From Ceratodon purpureus (lineage: Eukaryota; Streptophyta; Bryopsida; Pseudoditrichales; Ditrichaceae): 64,000 nt of DNA. The notes beneath the pieces are model-generated. The model was not told the origin of the DNA. It made no database searches and worked only from the letters and a program-made list of their open reading frames with translations. The stretch is taken from the NCBI GenBank assembly GCA_014871385.1, contig CM026428.1, forward strand, positions 4,950,820-5,014,819, written 5' to 3'. Both the position numbers and the translations under genes were made by a program. This document shows positions 35,621 to 51,223 of this stretch, piece by piece (the stretch's first letter is position 1; each line of letters opens with the position of its first letter).

Positions 35621-36857
35621 CGTCATTCCATCCTTCATTTGTTTGATGTCTTAATACAAAATGCAATTCAGATGATGGGTTTATCATTCCCATCTGCATA
35701 CTTGAGTCCAAATGCAAAAGGACCTATCATTCTTAAAGGATTTTAAACTATGCTTCAGTTGTTGGGGGCATCAAGATTTAACTGGCTATAATTATGTAAG
35801 TTGTTCAAAACAAGATAAGTGACCCTTCAGATTGCGAAGATCATATAGATGCAATTCTAAATTACGAATCTTATGGCTGGAAATGTTGATTAGCGTCATT
35901 CTCATGATCTTCATAATATGGTGAAAATGCTGATCAAATTGTTTCTGAGGGTGTTGTAACGCTTTAACATTGTATGGCAGATTGGAAGGATAGGACTGAA
36001 CAAACAATTGGAGTACCTCACAAAAACAAGACCAGATTTTGTTGGTCTGGTTGGAGAAGGGAAAACAGTTACTAGAAATCTTTGCCAGGGCGTTCTGGTA
36101 CATCACGTACAATTTTGCGGTGAGAATCAGTTTGTGGTGATGTCTGGAATGTTGAATTCTTGGTGAATTTGGATATTTGGTATGTGTGGATTTGGCTGTT
36201 TGTAAGTATGTATGGGGTTGTGTTGAGGGTTTGCATCATGAGGTCAGATGATGTGTTTGTGAGTTGAGTTGGTTGGTGGGGTAATTTAGATCATTTTGTA
36301 CTGAGAATCAATTTGTCGTGATGTGTTGAGCGGTGATGTTTTAGTTTGTGTGCGTTATGTTGTTTGTCTGTGTTGAGAATTAGCTGCTGATCTTATGGTT
36401 TGGTGTAGCTAAGATTCTTAGTGGGAGAGTTTTCTTGAGGATTGTGTGGATTTGGTTAGAATGAGATCTTCAAGTTGATAGTTTCATGTGGAGGCAATGT
36501 GGGGTGTGATTTGTGGATAGGAATGGGTAGGGTGTTGTCGATGGCTTCTGTGATGGGAAATTTTGTGCAGAGTATCTCCACAACCTGGAGTAGGCTAAGA
36601 GGAGGGATCATTGGAAGCTTGGCCAGCAGCAAGAGCTTTTATTTTTCCACGAATTAAGGTACTCTTTAATTTCAGCCGTTACTTTGTTGCCAAGCGAGAT
36701 CATATTTCAACATTATTTTGTTGGGTCTAGTTGTAGGTGTAAATCCACTTCATAGTATAGACGAACTCTAACTCCAAACGAGGTTCAGTATCCAGAAGCA
36801 TAATTCAACACTAAACTTCAACAATAAAGCATCTAAAAGCATTAAACCATGTCTCAC
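35621..36857. other. Intergenic, nothing recognised
   Basis: G/T-rich in 36120-36620. No exon of the neighbouring Pol III relic could be found here. Confidence 0.4.
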
Positions 36858-37814
36858 CTGAGGTGTTCGATCATGTCTTGGAAAATGAGGTAGGGTACAA
36901 TCAATGAATCTATCTGGAGCACGCTTGCCACCGACAGATTGCTGACCAACGCAAGCAACCATCTCACTGATGTTGATAAAGGAGCCTTTGGAGCCACATT
37001 CAGACATGATGAGGGGGCTGTTGTGCCAATGCAATTCTTGTTTACACACCTGCAGAACATCAACACAAAAGGTTGCCTTAATAACAAAATATGAAAATTA
37101 TGAAACTTACACTCCAAAAGATAAATTAAACAGCTTTTCCAATGAAAAAATGGAGCCAAGAAAAAGTGCAGTGCCCTACGTTTCCAGCAGCCTCCCGAAT
37201 TTTGTTGAGCTCTCTTGTGACTGAAGACTCAAGGATCTGGAGCTCTATTCCTAGCAAGCTTCATGACAACGCATACCTTTAGTATACAAGGTGTCGGAAG
37301 ATCAATTATCTCTGCAGCGTCAAACATGTAAACGCTCGCCTGTGTAAACGCACGCCCGATGTACATGAAGTTCATCCTCTTTGCAAATTCATCAGATAGG
37401 TTATTGAGCACTCTGTGCTTAATTTTAGAGGCTGAATTATTGATACTGTTCGGATTTCAACGCTATTACCTAACACTACAAAACAGATACAAACCATGGT
37501 CCCAGGAAGTTTTAACTAAACTGCGAGCTATGACAGAGCTACCACAGGGCTTGCATAGGAACTACAGCTTAAAGCAACATGAAAATGCACCATCTCCACT
37601 AAAGGTCGGATCGCCACCGGGGAAATAATTAAGTTCGTGATAATCAATTTCTCAGGCCTTTCTGCTAAATCTAGCACCTCGCAATCCTGCATAAATCAAT
37701 GAGGTCAATGAACTTGCAAGTGCTGCAATTGTGAATGTCTTGTGAAAGTGAGAGAAAGCTACATGTTCCACCATCGCTTCAAAAAGCTGGAGAACTCGGA
37801 TCGGATAAGGTTGT
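36858..37814 (-). pseudogene. NRPC1: RNA polymerase III largest subunit relic
   Basis: Five exon-like pieces keep the gene's order on the minus strand: 37763-37814 (PIRVLQLFEAMVEH, just after an in-frame TGA), about 37595-37686 (DCEVLDLAERPEKLIITNL), about 37277-37411 (EIIDLPTPCILK), 37180-about 37243 (LESSVTRELNKIREAAGN) and 36858-37049 ([20 protein letters not shown], then [19 protein letters not shown]). The last two match the conserved cleft region of the Pol III largest subunit, normally 1,300-1,400 residues. GT/AG sites survive at most borders, so this derives from genomic DNA, not a processed copy. Large blocks between the pieces, including the active-site NADFDGD region, and everything after [10 protein letters not shown] are missing. 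Conserved residues are changed (DGF to DRF, DRT to DCT). No functional product is expected. Confidence 0.75.
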
Positions 37815-38098
37815 CAAAATTGCGATTAACTCAATTCTTCAACTCAGGCTTGGACTTCATGGCATCGTTACTGGATGGAGAATGTTAGTACTTGCACACT
37901 AGTTCCCATGAGCCTGATCACAAGAAAATGTACCTTTGAAAGAATGTCGGCTAATATTTGATCTATGATTCAATGAGACGATTCAATTACATATTATCAA
38001 ATAAACTCTGATTTGCATTGTTGGATAGACAGGTTAATACTGTACACACATATATTGAAAATTACCAAGGTCTTTAAAAACAAATTTGATATTCTAAA
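37815..38098. other. Spacer between Pol III relic and protease gene
   Basis: Probable 3' untranslated and terminator region of the protease gene; no motif stands out. Confidence 0.35.
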
Positions 38099-39070
38099 TT
38101 ACTTTCTAGTTTGTCTAGAAGATACCATATGCCCAGAGAAGAAACTGTGAGAGGATGAAGATGATGGAAACCTAGTGATTGACATAAGTTTGTGCTCAAC
38201 AAGAAAACTAGCAATTGAAGAGGCAAACACAAAAATTCCATGAGAGGATTTGTGTGTCCGGTTTCTCTCTAAAAAATCCAACTTTTCTGCATTGCTCTTT
38301 CCCTTCATCTCTTCTAAGTAAGTTGCTTCGGTGTGAATGCCAATAAGTTTGTTGTTGGAGATAACTGCACCACCGGAGCTATTGGAGAAGCATGTGTAAT
38401 CTCCTGAACACTGAAAAGGATTCAAAACACTTGCCACTTGACCATGAGTGACGGTTGGAGTACTCATCATGAATTCCTCCTTTAGCATAAACGGATACGA
38501 AATTAAATGTATCTTCATATGTGGAAACAACATGTAACCCAAAGAAACAAAATCAAAATCGATGCCATCACCATCTGTTATCTGCAAACATGCAATATCC
38601 AAATCAGCATCTCGAGCCAAAATCTCCACTTGGTGATCACCAACTCTTAAACGCTTGTCTTTGGTTCTCATTCTTGCAGCTTCCAAACAATGATTTGCTG
38701 TTAGGCACATCCCTTTTTTATTGAAAATCACAACTGTGCCATATGTGACCAATTCTCCTTTCTTTACCACCTGCAACCTCAAAACTGCTTGTAATATTTT
38801 GTTATCTAATCCTGTGGTATCTGAGATTGCCACATCAGAATGTTGATAAATGTATTCAGTCTGTGACAAATTCTCCTCTTGAGATGTCACAATTAGGTTT
38901 TCTTCTCCCGCATGGACTAACACTCCTTGAGGAGGAAACATTTGCGCCATATACTTCAAAACCTTGCCATCCTTGGTTCCCTTCTTAAATTTTATCTCCT
39001 TCTCACCAAAAGTCACGGTGATCATCCCCTCATGAGACATCTGCACATCACCAACCAATATATTCACCAT
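38099..39070 (-). CDS. Trypsin-fold serine protease, intronless
   Basis: A 323-residue protein with a chymotrypsin/DegP-like peptidase domain at about residues 93-250. The triad is complete: His127 in TANHC, Asp158 in DADLDIACLQI, Ser232 in SNSSGGAVISNNKLIGIHTE. The spacing suits the trypsin_2 / S1C-like group. Residues 1-90 form a separate N-terminal part (ITVTFGEKEIKFKKGTKDGK) that may be a small beta or ubiquitin-like domain. There is no signal peptide, and no PDZ domain follows, unlike classic Deg proteases; the C-terminus is a serine-rich tail. An uninterrupted frame among intron-rich neighbours suggests a retrogene or a lineage-specific family. The ATG at 39070 is the first in frame. 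Predicted soluble and cytosolic or nuclear; substrate unknown. Confidence 0.75.
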   Translation of the reverse strand: MVNILVGDVQMSHEGMITVTFGEKEIKFKKGTKDGKVLKYMAQMFPPQGVLVHAGEENLIVTSQEENLSQTEYIYQHSDVAISDTTGLDNKILQAVLRLQVVKKGELVTYGTVVIFNKKGMCLTANHCLEAARMRTKDKRLRVGDHQVEILARDADLDIACLQITDGDGIDFDFVSLGYMLFPHMKIHLISYPFMLKEEFMMSTPTVTHGQVASVLNPFQCSGDYTCFSNSSGGAVISNNKLIGIHTEATYLEEMKGKSNAEKLDFLERNRTHKSSHGIFVFASSIASFLVEHKLMSITRFPSSSSSHSFFSGHMVSSRQTRK

Positions 39071-40364
39071 CCTCCATCATCAATACACAAAATACTCCTT
39101 CAAGAAATGACTAATTACAAAAACCCTAAACCTTAAGGTTACATGCTAAACGTATTGAAGGACTAGAATTGAACAAGAAATTCAAAGACACCTATGATGA
39201 CTAGCTCAGATGAATGAGTTGGGAAAGCACACTCAAACACTTTATTTACCTTGAAATTGGAGCTCAAGAACTTTAAGTGAACACAGCTTGAACTAAAATG
39301 CAGAACTTCACAACAACGAAGCCTTTGAGAAAATGATACTTCAACTCCCGCATACACGCCCACATCCACAACCACAATCTTGAAAGCCCCTAAAACCCAA
39401 GTGCCGCCAAGTCAGAGTATTTCTGCACTTCCGCAATGTCTGAAATGCACACTCCCATAATGTCCTCACAAGGTGATGAACTGCGTGAACCTATAAGGGA
39501 GTATGAAAAAAGGAAACTACTCATGTACTTGCACTCCTCCTCCTCTCTAATTGAGAACAAACTTGCTTCGTAAAATCACACAAACCTGACGACTGTTTCT
39601 TCTGCCCCACGAACCTCTGGTGCTCACCTTCGGTTATGCCTGCCGGCTTTCAATCTTCCAGCAAACGAAGCATGCAAAATTTCCAAGGGTTGAGGGCAAT
39701 CAAAAAATTAAGAGTTCTTTTTACTTGTATATTCTTAGATATTTTATATATGTAGACATTTTTATTTTTTACTTTAACCTGATTTAATTTTAAATATGTT
39801 GTTGACGTAATGTAATTTTTCCTTTGTTCCATATCTAAGTTTGGAATGTGTACAAAACATCAATGAAGATTGCAATGTTGGAAATTCTCATGGACGTGGC
39901 CAAATTCTGAATTAATGAATCCACTCACATAATCTGCATCAGCACCGCCTATCCCTGCTCTTGTCTCTTCCTGCTCCACCAATTCGAAGTCTATTCACCT
40001 GCCAGCATATTTATCCATCAGAACGTGACAGGGCAGCACATGAAAGGAATAAACCCTAATGGTACCACTGCATCAAGTGCACGTAAAAAGCAATGGAGAA
40101 CCTTGATCTGAGACAACAAGTACTTGCTACAAACCCGCAGTATAACAGATACCATCACCAGATGGCGTTTGCAAGCCAGGTACGGTAATTACTCTAAAAC
40201 GATCGCTGTAACTGAGAAGATGATCGCAGAAACCAGTACTTTATAAGCTTATGCACACAGCCTCGATAGTCTTTCTATCAAAAAATATCGTTGATCCTAG
40301 AATGACACATGGAAAAATGCGACAACACTACTGTAAGTGAGTCGGACAATGTCAACCTGAACTC
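39071..40364. other. Upstream flank of the protease gene
   Basis: No gene or clear repeat. A short AT-rich stretch at 39700-39830 gives only chance open frames. Confidence 0.4.
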
Positions 40365-40960
40365 GAGAACTCCGATGAACTACTTGACAACCTGTGCGGG
40401 TCAGAACCAAGCCTACTCACATGAAACACTCACTCGAAAAGCTTAACTCGAATTGAAATGTGAGAACCTTAGCTCCACCATCTCCACAAAACCAAATTGT
40501 CCTCACACCCGCTAGAAAGGTCCCATAACACAATTCTGGTCAGGTACTCCGACACACCGCAATTCCACGAGATTCGACCGATTGAATGTTATATCATCTC
40601 ATCAGCTTGTAAAGTTGATTAATAGGGTTTCTAGGATAAAGAATTTTAAAATGGATATGATTTCTAGGAATTCTGAAATAGTACCAAGAAATCTCAGCTT
40701 AGCAACTTAGGTGACATTGTGAATGACTCCAATGACCTGCTTCCCGGTCACTACCAACCCTACTCACAAACAGTAACTCGAAAAGCTTGCGATTCAAATT
40801 GAAATGCAGGAATCTTAGCTACACAATTTCCAAAATAAACCAACCACGGAAAGGTATGGGGTCAACTCCACCGGCAAAAACCAGGCCTCGTACTCAAAAC
40901 CGCGAGAATTCTACTGATTTCACTGATTTTATCATCTCATCAGCTTGTAAAGCTAGAAAA
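40365..40960. repeat. Diverged tandem duplication, two units of ~250 bases
   Basis: 40365-40625 and 40720-40960 share, in order, CCTACTCACA, CTCGAAAAGCTT, AATTGAAATG and ATCATCTCATCAGCTTGTAAAG. The spacing between matching points is about 340 bases. Non-coding. Confidence 0.6.
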
Positions 40961-42424
40961 GGAAAAGGGTGCATTAATTCTCAAATCCACCAAGCAACTG
41001 TGAACCTGTGACATTGTGAGGCAACTATAAAAGCACTCTGGCGGTATATAATCGTAATCGCAAATTAGGGTTCAACGAGGGTTTAAGGATTGAGCGTGGA
41101 TTATAGAAAAAACAAAGTAAGGCACAATTGGGGACCTCGCACCTCGAATTTTTTTACGAAATCAGGTTCAATTCGCTCGACGGGTTGCGAGAATCCGACA
41201 TGATCGATTGTGATTGAAATTGGGGGCGAAGGAGTCAATCCATGAGCAAGAACTCTTCGTCAGCGGTGTGGGACCTGGGTTGTTGGAGGATTGCAGTGAT
41301 TGAAACCCTAAAATGGACAAAACAACTTCAAAAATCTTCGGTTCATGCGGACAATTGAATCCTGGACACTTCCTGGTGAAGGCTTCTGTTACAGAGCTCA
41401 GACAAAAGGGAAAAATGAAAAATGAAAGTGTGTAGCCTTCTTCAGGCTGCTCTTATTTATTGCCTCATGGGTGGTAATTTCAAGGCTCTTTGGGTGATAA
41501 CACAGAGAGATTAACTGTGACTTACTTATTGTTCTACTCTACTTTAGTCTAAGACACCTGGGAGTTGCATGTCGGTGCTCCCGAGGTCGCATCCTTCTAG
41601 AACCTTTCTAAAACCTTTCTAGAACCTTTCTAATAAAGGCTTCAACCGCAAGTGCTGCAAGTGAAGGCTTCGGGCCATCCTGTTTACGGCACTTCTTCAT
41701 CCATCATCCATCCAATTAGATAATTGGTCTAATCTAAGCATTAAGGAATTCATATTGTCTTTAGGAAAAGACTTCATACGAGTTAGGGAACTCATATTTT
41801 ATAACACATTTAAGTTTTTTTTCACATTTCATAACACACCTAAGTTTTTTTCCACACCCCTTGGGCCTTTAGGGGTTAAAATTGGTATGATTCTCCAAAT
41901 TTTTGAACAACTTCTTTTTCAAAAAGATTTCATAATTACTTCTCAAGACGAGTTTGCAAAGTGTAATTTTTGGGCATCAAAACTTAGATATATTCTCCGG
42001 GCAATGTCAAAAAACACTTTTACAATGACTTCAAACGTTATAATCTTGCAATTTGTAGAGTGGATTATCCTCAAAATTGATATACACCTTTTTGAATAGG
42101 GAAATTACAAGATCCTATGGTTAAATATTCAATGGAATGTTTAAATATAGAAAATAGTATGTTTTTATCAATAAGGATATTTTTGGGCAGTTTTTGCTCC
42201 AAAGACACCAAAGGCCTTTAGAGGTTAAGCAAAGTTGTTTGAAACATTCATATCAATCACACCAAGCAAAAAAATTGTTTGAAGACAACAAAAAGAACAA
42301 TCAAAGAATTTTTGTTCAGATGAGAGTGCATAAGGAAGAAAACCAGATGAATGTCCTAAATAAAGCCTTCAAACTATATTTACCAAAATACAACTTTAAT
42401 TTCAACATATTTTTATATATTTGA
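40961..42424. other. Intergenic with stray MITE ends
   Basis: No gene. Two CCTTTAG(G/A)GGTTAA-type right ends lie at about 41866-41879 and 42211-42225, both in the same orientation, so no complete element can be bounded. Confidence 0.4.
41595..41636. promoter_or_regulatory. Heat-shock-element-like repeat
   Basis: TTCTAGAACC occurs at 41595 and 41617 with an intervening TTCTAAAACC at 11-base spacing. TTCnnGAA is the core of a plant heat-shock element. No gene starts nearby, so it may be only a short minisatellite. Confidence 0.25.
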
Positions 42425-42610
42425 CCTTAGAGTCATCCTTAAAGTCACACTAAGTTTTTCAAAGAGACCATGAGTTTTGATTAAACATGATTTTATTTCC
42501 TCACTCTAAATTACTAATAAAAATCAATGAGCCTGGTGGTCTCTGCACATAAGAACTTGGTGGTCTATTTTCCCTAAACACTTAGTGGAGCTCTAGTTTC
42601 CCTTAAAGCA
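42425..42610. repeat. Dispersed repeat, partner at 35440-35620
   Basis: Same block order as 35440-35620 (ATCCTTAAAGTCAC, GACCATGAGTTTTG, AACTTGGTGGTCT). Confidence 0.5.
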
Positions 42611-43540
42611 AGGGTCCCAAAATATAAAGCGGGAACACATTCTCCACCATTTCTAACCCTAATCTATGAGAGCTCTCCACCTCTCTCAGAGCTCTCCTCA
42701 ATTCACAAACATCATCAAATAACCTCTGAGAACAATAACCCCGAGGTAACCTCGACATTGAGCACGGATGGGCGCACAAACTCCCGGTTTAAGTGTAGAG
42801 ACCATAGAGATATTAAACATAGAATACAGAGACCAGCAAGCTCTCTATTTCTCTGAGACACTTGATCACGGTCCGAAGCAGGAAGCATCTCCAGACCTGT
42901 GCTCATCTCTCATATTCAATTGGTGTCCAACCCACAGATGCATGATTTCTGTGTACTGTTTCCTTAAACCAATAGGCACACAATGTAGAATATGATTAGG
43001 AACAAGCCCACAACATAGAGAATTGACAGCTTAACTCATGTTTCAGCAGCCGAGTGAAGTCAATCTCAAGCTCGAATCAGCATAAACTTCGCCCAAGACA
43101 TTGGACCGAAGTGAATGCCACAAGGTGAAAAAATCATCCTATCTATTCATCAGACATGCATCATTGCTTTGCTGCATGCTGCTCCACACTCAAAAAGAAT
43201 GCGATCATGATACAAAAGGTGACCAGTAGCACGAGCTTCAGCATAGCAACCGAGCTCCGGTGTTTACATGGTATACCTTACTATGAAAGAAACACACGCT
43301 CAACAAGATAAAAATGCTGCATAACTACACGATGTCTCCTCCACTGCCTTGCAAAACATGGACGACCACAAGGCAACCAAAAGAATCACATGCCACTAGC
43401 ATTAAGTAGTACATTGTTCCTCACACGGGACCAGAAATCCTCCCCATGGCCATGGCTTATTAGGCAGTGGCCTTATGGTAATGCAAATTTACCAGGTCAT
43501 ACTTGTCACGTCAGGAGGACCATGTAGTTGCTCATTCTCG
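42611..43540. other. 3' flank of the CDPK gene
   Basis: Probable 3' untranslated region of the kinase gene near its stop at 43541, then intergenic DNA. No other gene seen. Confidence 0.4.
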
Positions 43541-47035
<3,495 letters not shown>

Positions 47036-48577
47036 CTTGCTGGGCGCCCAAAATCATACCCCCCTTGAACTACTTCGGGACTCCCTGCCCTGCTAGAGAT
47101 TCTGCAAACTTAACTAGAGATTCTCCTGCATGCCATCCTGTTAAACAAATTGGTTGATGTCGTCGTGGCCAGTGATGTTCATGGCCGCTCAAACCTGATC
47201 CTCCCTGGGGCCGTTTCCATAACCATTCCACATACTCGATTCAGCACGTGAGTTCCCTGCTCACCGTTCCTAAGATTTATTTTACACCTCGTACACAAAC
47301 CAACCGCGTCGATCCCCAAGTCTCCACACACAAACGGACTAGAGAAATTTAAAAAGGAATAAACTGCTTTTAAGCCCAGCTGCCTTGCCGCTACAGCCCA
47401 AGAGCAACAACCAAGACGATGAATCGTCGCCAATTCTAGCTACAGTACGATTCTCAACCGGGATTATTCAAGTGGGATACCACATCAACACCTAGATCTC
47501 GCCCTGTACAGACGACCGGCGACACACAAGATTCATCGAACGGCAACAAGCAGCTTCCACTATCCCGTCCAGCCCGATCCCTGCGCCACGAAAAGCGGAT
47601 CCACGGGCGAACTATCCCGCTAGTTCTACATTGGCAAACACTCGCCTTCATTCAACGCTAACACCTCCACTTCACCCAGCCCCCGCCTCCAATCTACATC
47701 ACGACGTCAAACACCATCTCCGCAGGCTCCCATCCCCGAACCAGCGACCTCAACTCCCCAACTTCTCCCGCACTTCGCCAAATCCCGACTACACTACCCG
47801 TCTACATCGTCCAATCCTCCCTGCAGTCAAAATCCGAGCACTACCCAATCCGCGTACTATCCGACTGCCCGACCAGATGACTCACTATCCCACCTAGCTA
47901 GTACTAACCAACGAACGCGCCCTGCAGCGTCGACGCAGACTCCATGCTAGATTCCAATTACAAATGGCTAGCGTGCTAGTCCGTTACTAGGCGAGCTGCC
48001 CGACGTCGGACTCCGCCTAGCTTCACGCGGGATGGTGGACTTTGCAGGATTAGTTCTAGCTTAGCTACTGATCGATCATCGTTCGTCCGCTCGTCACCCG
48101 CGATGCGTCCTCAGCGTCGTCTATCCTGTTTGTTCGATCTCCTTTCGCCGCAGCACCCGCGCCGGGCTGGAGCGGACCGGGCCGGGCAGGCAGGCATGCA
48201 GGCAGGCACCAGACAAGCTCCTTTCCTTCCGCGTTTCGCGAGGAGCTCCGATGCGTGCGTTTCTCCAGATCGTGGGCCCCGGCGCGACGGCGTCACGGCG
48301 CGAGTAAGTCGAATCCCAAGTCCCCACTTGCACTGTGTCGACCGATGATCGATCCCCGTGCCTGATCTCATCTCCTCGCATCCCTCTCTCGTCGACTTCG
48401 ATCCATTCGATCGTCGATCTCGAACCCGATCTCAGCTTCCGGGCTCCCACTGTCGACGCTGGTGACTTGGCCACTGGGTCATCCGGTCGTCGTGGGTCGT
48501 GCCACTATCGCTCCAAAAGTGGCTAAATTTCGCTCGGTTAGAATCGAAATATTCGGGCTTCTAAATCTAAAAAGAAA
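47036..48577. promoter_or_regulatory. Upstream region of the CDPK gene
   Basis: Probable promoter and 5' leader of the kinase gene on the minus strand. It turns G+C rich at 48050-48520 with many CG dinucleotides and a (GGCA)n patch near 48180. Open frames here on both strands lack recognisable domains. Confidence 0.4.

Positions 48578-48618
<41 letters not shown>
48578..48618. repeat. (AAT)n microsatellite, about 13 units
   Basis: Uninterrupted AAT repeat, followed directly by two copies of TGTAGTCAGA. Confidence 0.9.
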
Positions 48619-48639
48619 GATGTAGTCAGATGTAGTCAG

Positions 48640-49772
48640 ATTTTACATCATGTTATGAATTTGTATGATATGGTTTCCACAAATTAATATCATCATGGTA
48701 TAACCTTACTATCTCAAGAGTATCACAGAATATCGTAGAGTTGTTGTGTGTAGTGTATGCACCAGATAGACTAAGTAGCTAACATTTATCATGGGAGGTA
48801 GCATCATGGGCTGAATATCATTAAATGGTTCTGGAATCACTGCTGCAGCGGCGTGTCGAGGTCTGTTCATTTTGTTCACTAGTAACTGACCTTGCGGTGG
48901 CTCTGTTGTCGTGAGTTGTGTTGGGAAAGGGGCTGTGGTGGGAGCTGGGCATGGGATTCGTGTCTGTGCTTTCAATTTCGATGGGCGTTTGTAGGCTTTG
49001 TGTGTGGGTTGAGACTTGAGACTGCCGTGGAGTTGAAATATGTGACGACTGTGGAGGAGTTGACGAAATGTTTCTCGTGTACAATGTGAAAATATGTAAG
49101 TTAGGTGCTGTGGAATGAAAAGCTCCAGTTGTTTCAAATAAAAAAAGGGAAAAGAAAAAAAGGAGAAGTAAAGTGGGTGGGTACTGTCACTGGTTACTCA
49201 CAAATGGTTCGCTGTTTCCTGGCGCCTGGAATCTTGTTCGACCTGGATTTCCATGGGATATAGGATTTGAGTTACAGTATATTCCATGCTGGTGTATTAT
49301 TTTCTTGTCTTTTTCTTTTCTTTTTTCTTTAGTTTTCTTTTTTCTTTTTCATGCTGGTGTATTTTGACTTTTGCTTAGGCTTGGGAACATGAATTGCCAG
49401 CATAATAAGTTAGTGTATTAGTCTTGACTCTTACAGGTTTATCTTGTTAGCCCAATTCTATGTCAAAGTCTCTTACAAAATTTTGAGAGCTGAGAAACAA
49501 ACTACAACTTGATTTATAATATGCTTCATGAAATCTAAGCACCCCAAAAAATGGATAAAAAAATATAAGGGTTGTTTGGATGATGAAACCATCCAAGTTA
49601 GCATGTGGGTGTTCTGGGATTAACGCCTAGTAAAGAAGTGTTATCCGCTTAAATATTGAGGGGTGCTATTTCAGAAATGGATGTAAGGAGAATTTTATGT
49701 CAAAATTTACATCAATAAATGCCACCTTATTACATGAAATCTCAAACCACCATGTCATTGCCAACACATGAT
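48640..49772. other. Intergenic, no firm gene
   Basis: A 142-codon minus-strand frame (48709-49137, including AAAAVIPEPFNDIQPMMLPP) looks mildly protein-like but has no recognised domain, start context or exon partners. Confidence 0.3.
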
Positions 49773-50325
49773 TAGTTTTTATTTCCATTTGTCAACCAAA
49801 AAATTAAAATTCAACAATCTTCAAGTATCTTATATTCAATGTAAAAAGTAATTTAGATATTTAAATATGGATTTGGATTCAAGACTTTTGCATCTGTGCG
49901 CAAAATTGAAAAGTACAAATTAAAAAGCTACAATCGAGGATTTATTATTAATTATGGTAATATAAAATGTCAATTGTGTAATATTTAGACATTGCTATTT
50001 TCTTTTTATATGTTATATAATTTTAGAAAATATTTAGTTTTTATTTCCATTTTTTAACCAAAGAAATAAAATTCAACAATCTTCTAGTAACTTATATTCA
50101 ATGTTCTAGTAACTTATATTCAATGTATATAGTAGTTTAGAGATTTAAATATGGATTTGGATTCAAGACTTTTGCATCTGTTAGCAAAATTGAAAACTTA
50201 AGTATAAACCAAAAAGCTATAATTGAGGATTTATAATTTATTATAGTAACATAAATTGTCAATTGTGTTGCTTTTAGACATTGCTATTTTCTTTTTATAT
50301 GTTATATAATTTTAGAAAATATTTA
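49773..50325. repeat. AT-rich tandem duplication, two units of ~262-290 bases
   Basis: Units start at 49773 and 50035 and share TAAATATGGATTTGGATTCA and TTAGACATTGCTATTTTCTT. The second unit also holds an internal duplication of TTCTAGTAACTTATATTCAA at about 50080-50125. Non-coding. Confidence 0.8.
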
Positions 50326-50874
50326 TAATAGTAACTTGCATTGCACTTAGACAAATCCAATTTTCATCATCAAATTGGTTGAATATTTTATGCAAACATT
50401 TTTGTTGTTGTTTAAAGAGAACAAACTAAAAATAACCAAAACATTAAGAAAATTGGACCATAACCGCAATTTTTTATGTGCCTCAACTAGATTATAAGTA
50501 GAAAATTTAGAAACATCTTTCAAGGTGAGATCTATTTCAAAGCATAAGTTTACAATATATTCAACGTTATTAAAGAATTTATCATCACTCTAGAATAAAT
50601 TAAGCAGTTTCTTCATCATGATTCCTAGACAATAAAATCATTACTTCAAATTTTGCCACCAAGTCTAAAATTCTATTTTAATGAGGATAAGCCAATGTTT
50701 AAATTACAACTAATCACATAAATGATTGAACAAAAAATAAGAATCATAATATTAGTGTATCTTTTTGGTACAACATTTTTAATAAGGAACAGACTGGCAT
50801 AGCCCTCGAGTCATTTGTGACCAGAGGAGCCTACGACCGTACGACGGCGTTATCGACGATCGGTGATGTGTCAA
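50326..50874. other. AT-rich intergenic DNA
   Basis: No gene or element recognised before the MULE-type insertion. Confidence 0.4.
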
Positions 50875-50883
50875 GCAAAATGG

Positions 50884-51214
50884 CCCTCGCTCTAAACCTC
50901 GCCCTCGTCTTAATGACGAGGCGGGCCCTCCCCCTCCTCCTCCCCTTTCTCCTTTCCTCCCTGATCTATTTTTAGGGGCCCTGCGGCCCCTTTTTAGTAA
51001 TTTTTTTATTTTTAATGAAACCGGGGACCCCGAATTAGTCTAAGGGGACCCACTAGATTAATTTTAGTTAGTTTATATATTTTTTAAATTTTTTTAAAAT
51101 TTTAAATTTTTTTTCATCAACATGCAAAATATAGGGGGCTTTTTGCCCCCTCCAATGACAGCCCTGGTTGGGGGGCCCTCGTCATTAAGACGAGGGCGAG
51201 GTTTATCGCAAGGG
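50884..51214. mobile_element. Mutator-like MITE with 9-base target duplication (331 bases)
   Basis: Left end CCCTCGCTCTAAACCTCGCC and its inverse on the right (GGGCGAGGTTTATCGCAAGGG), continuing inward through CTCGTCTTAATGACGAG, about 40 bases in all. Flanked by a perfect 9-base duplication GCAAAATGG (50875-50883, 51215-51223). Nine-base duplications with long inverted ends are the mark of Mutator-like elements. CTCGTC..GACGAG inside each end can itself fold. No coding content. Confidence 0.85.
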
Positions 51215-51223
51215 GCAAAATGG

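Noticed and set aside
48103-48474. Overlapping frames on both strands in the G+C-rich stretch upstream of the CDPK gene
   Set aside because: No domain; explained by high G+C and lack of stops; better read as promoter or leader.
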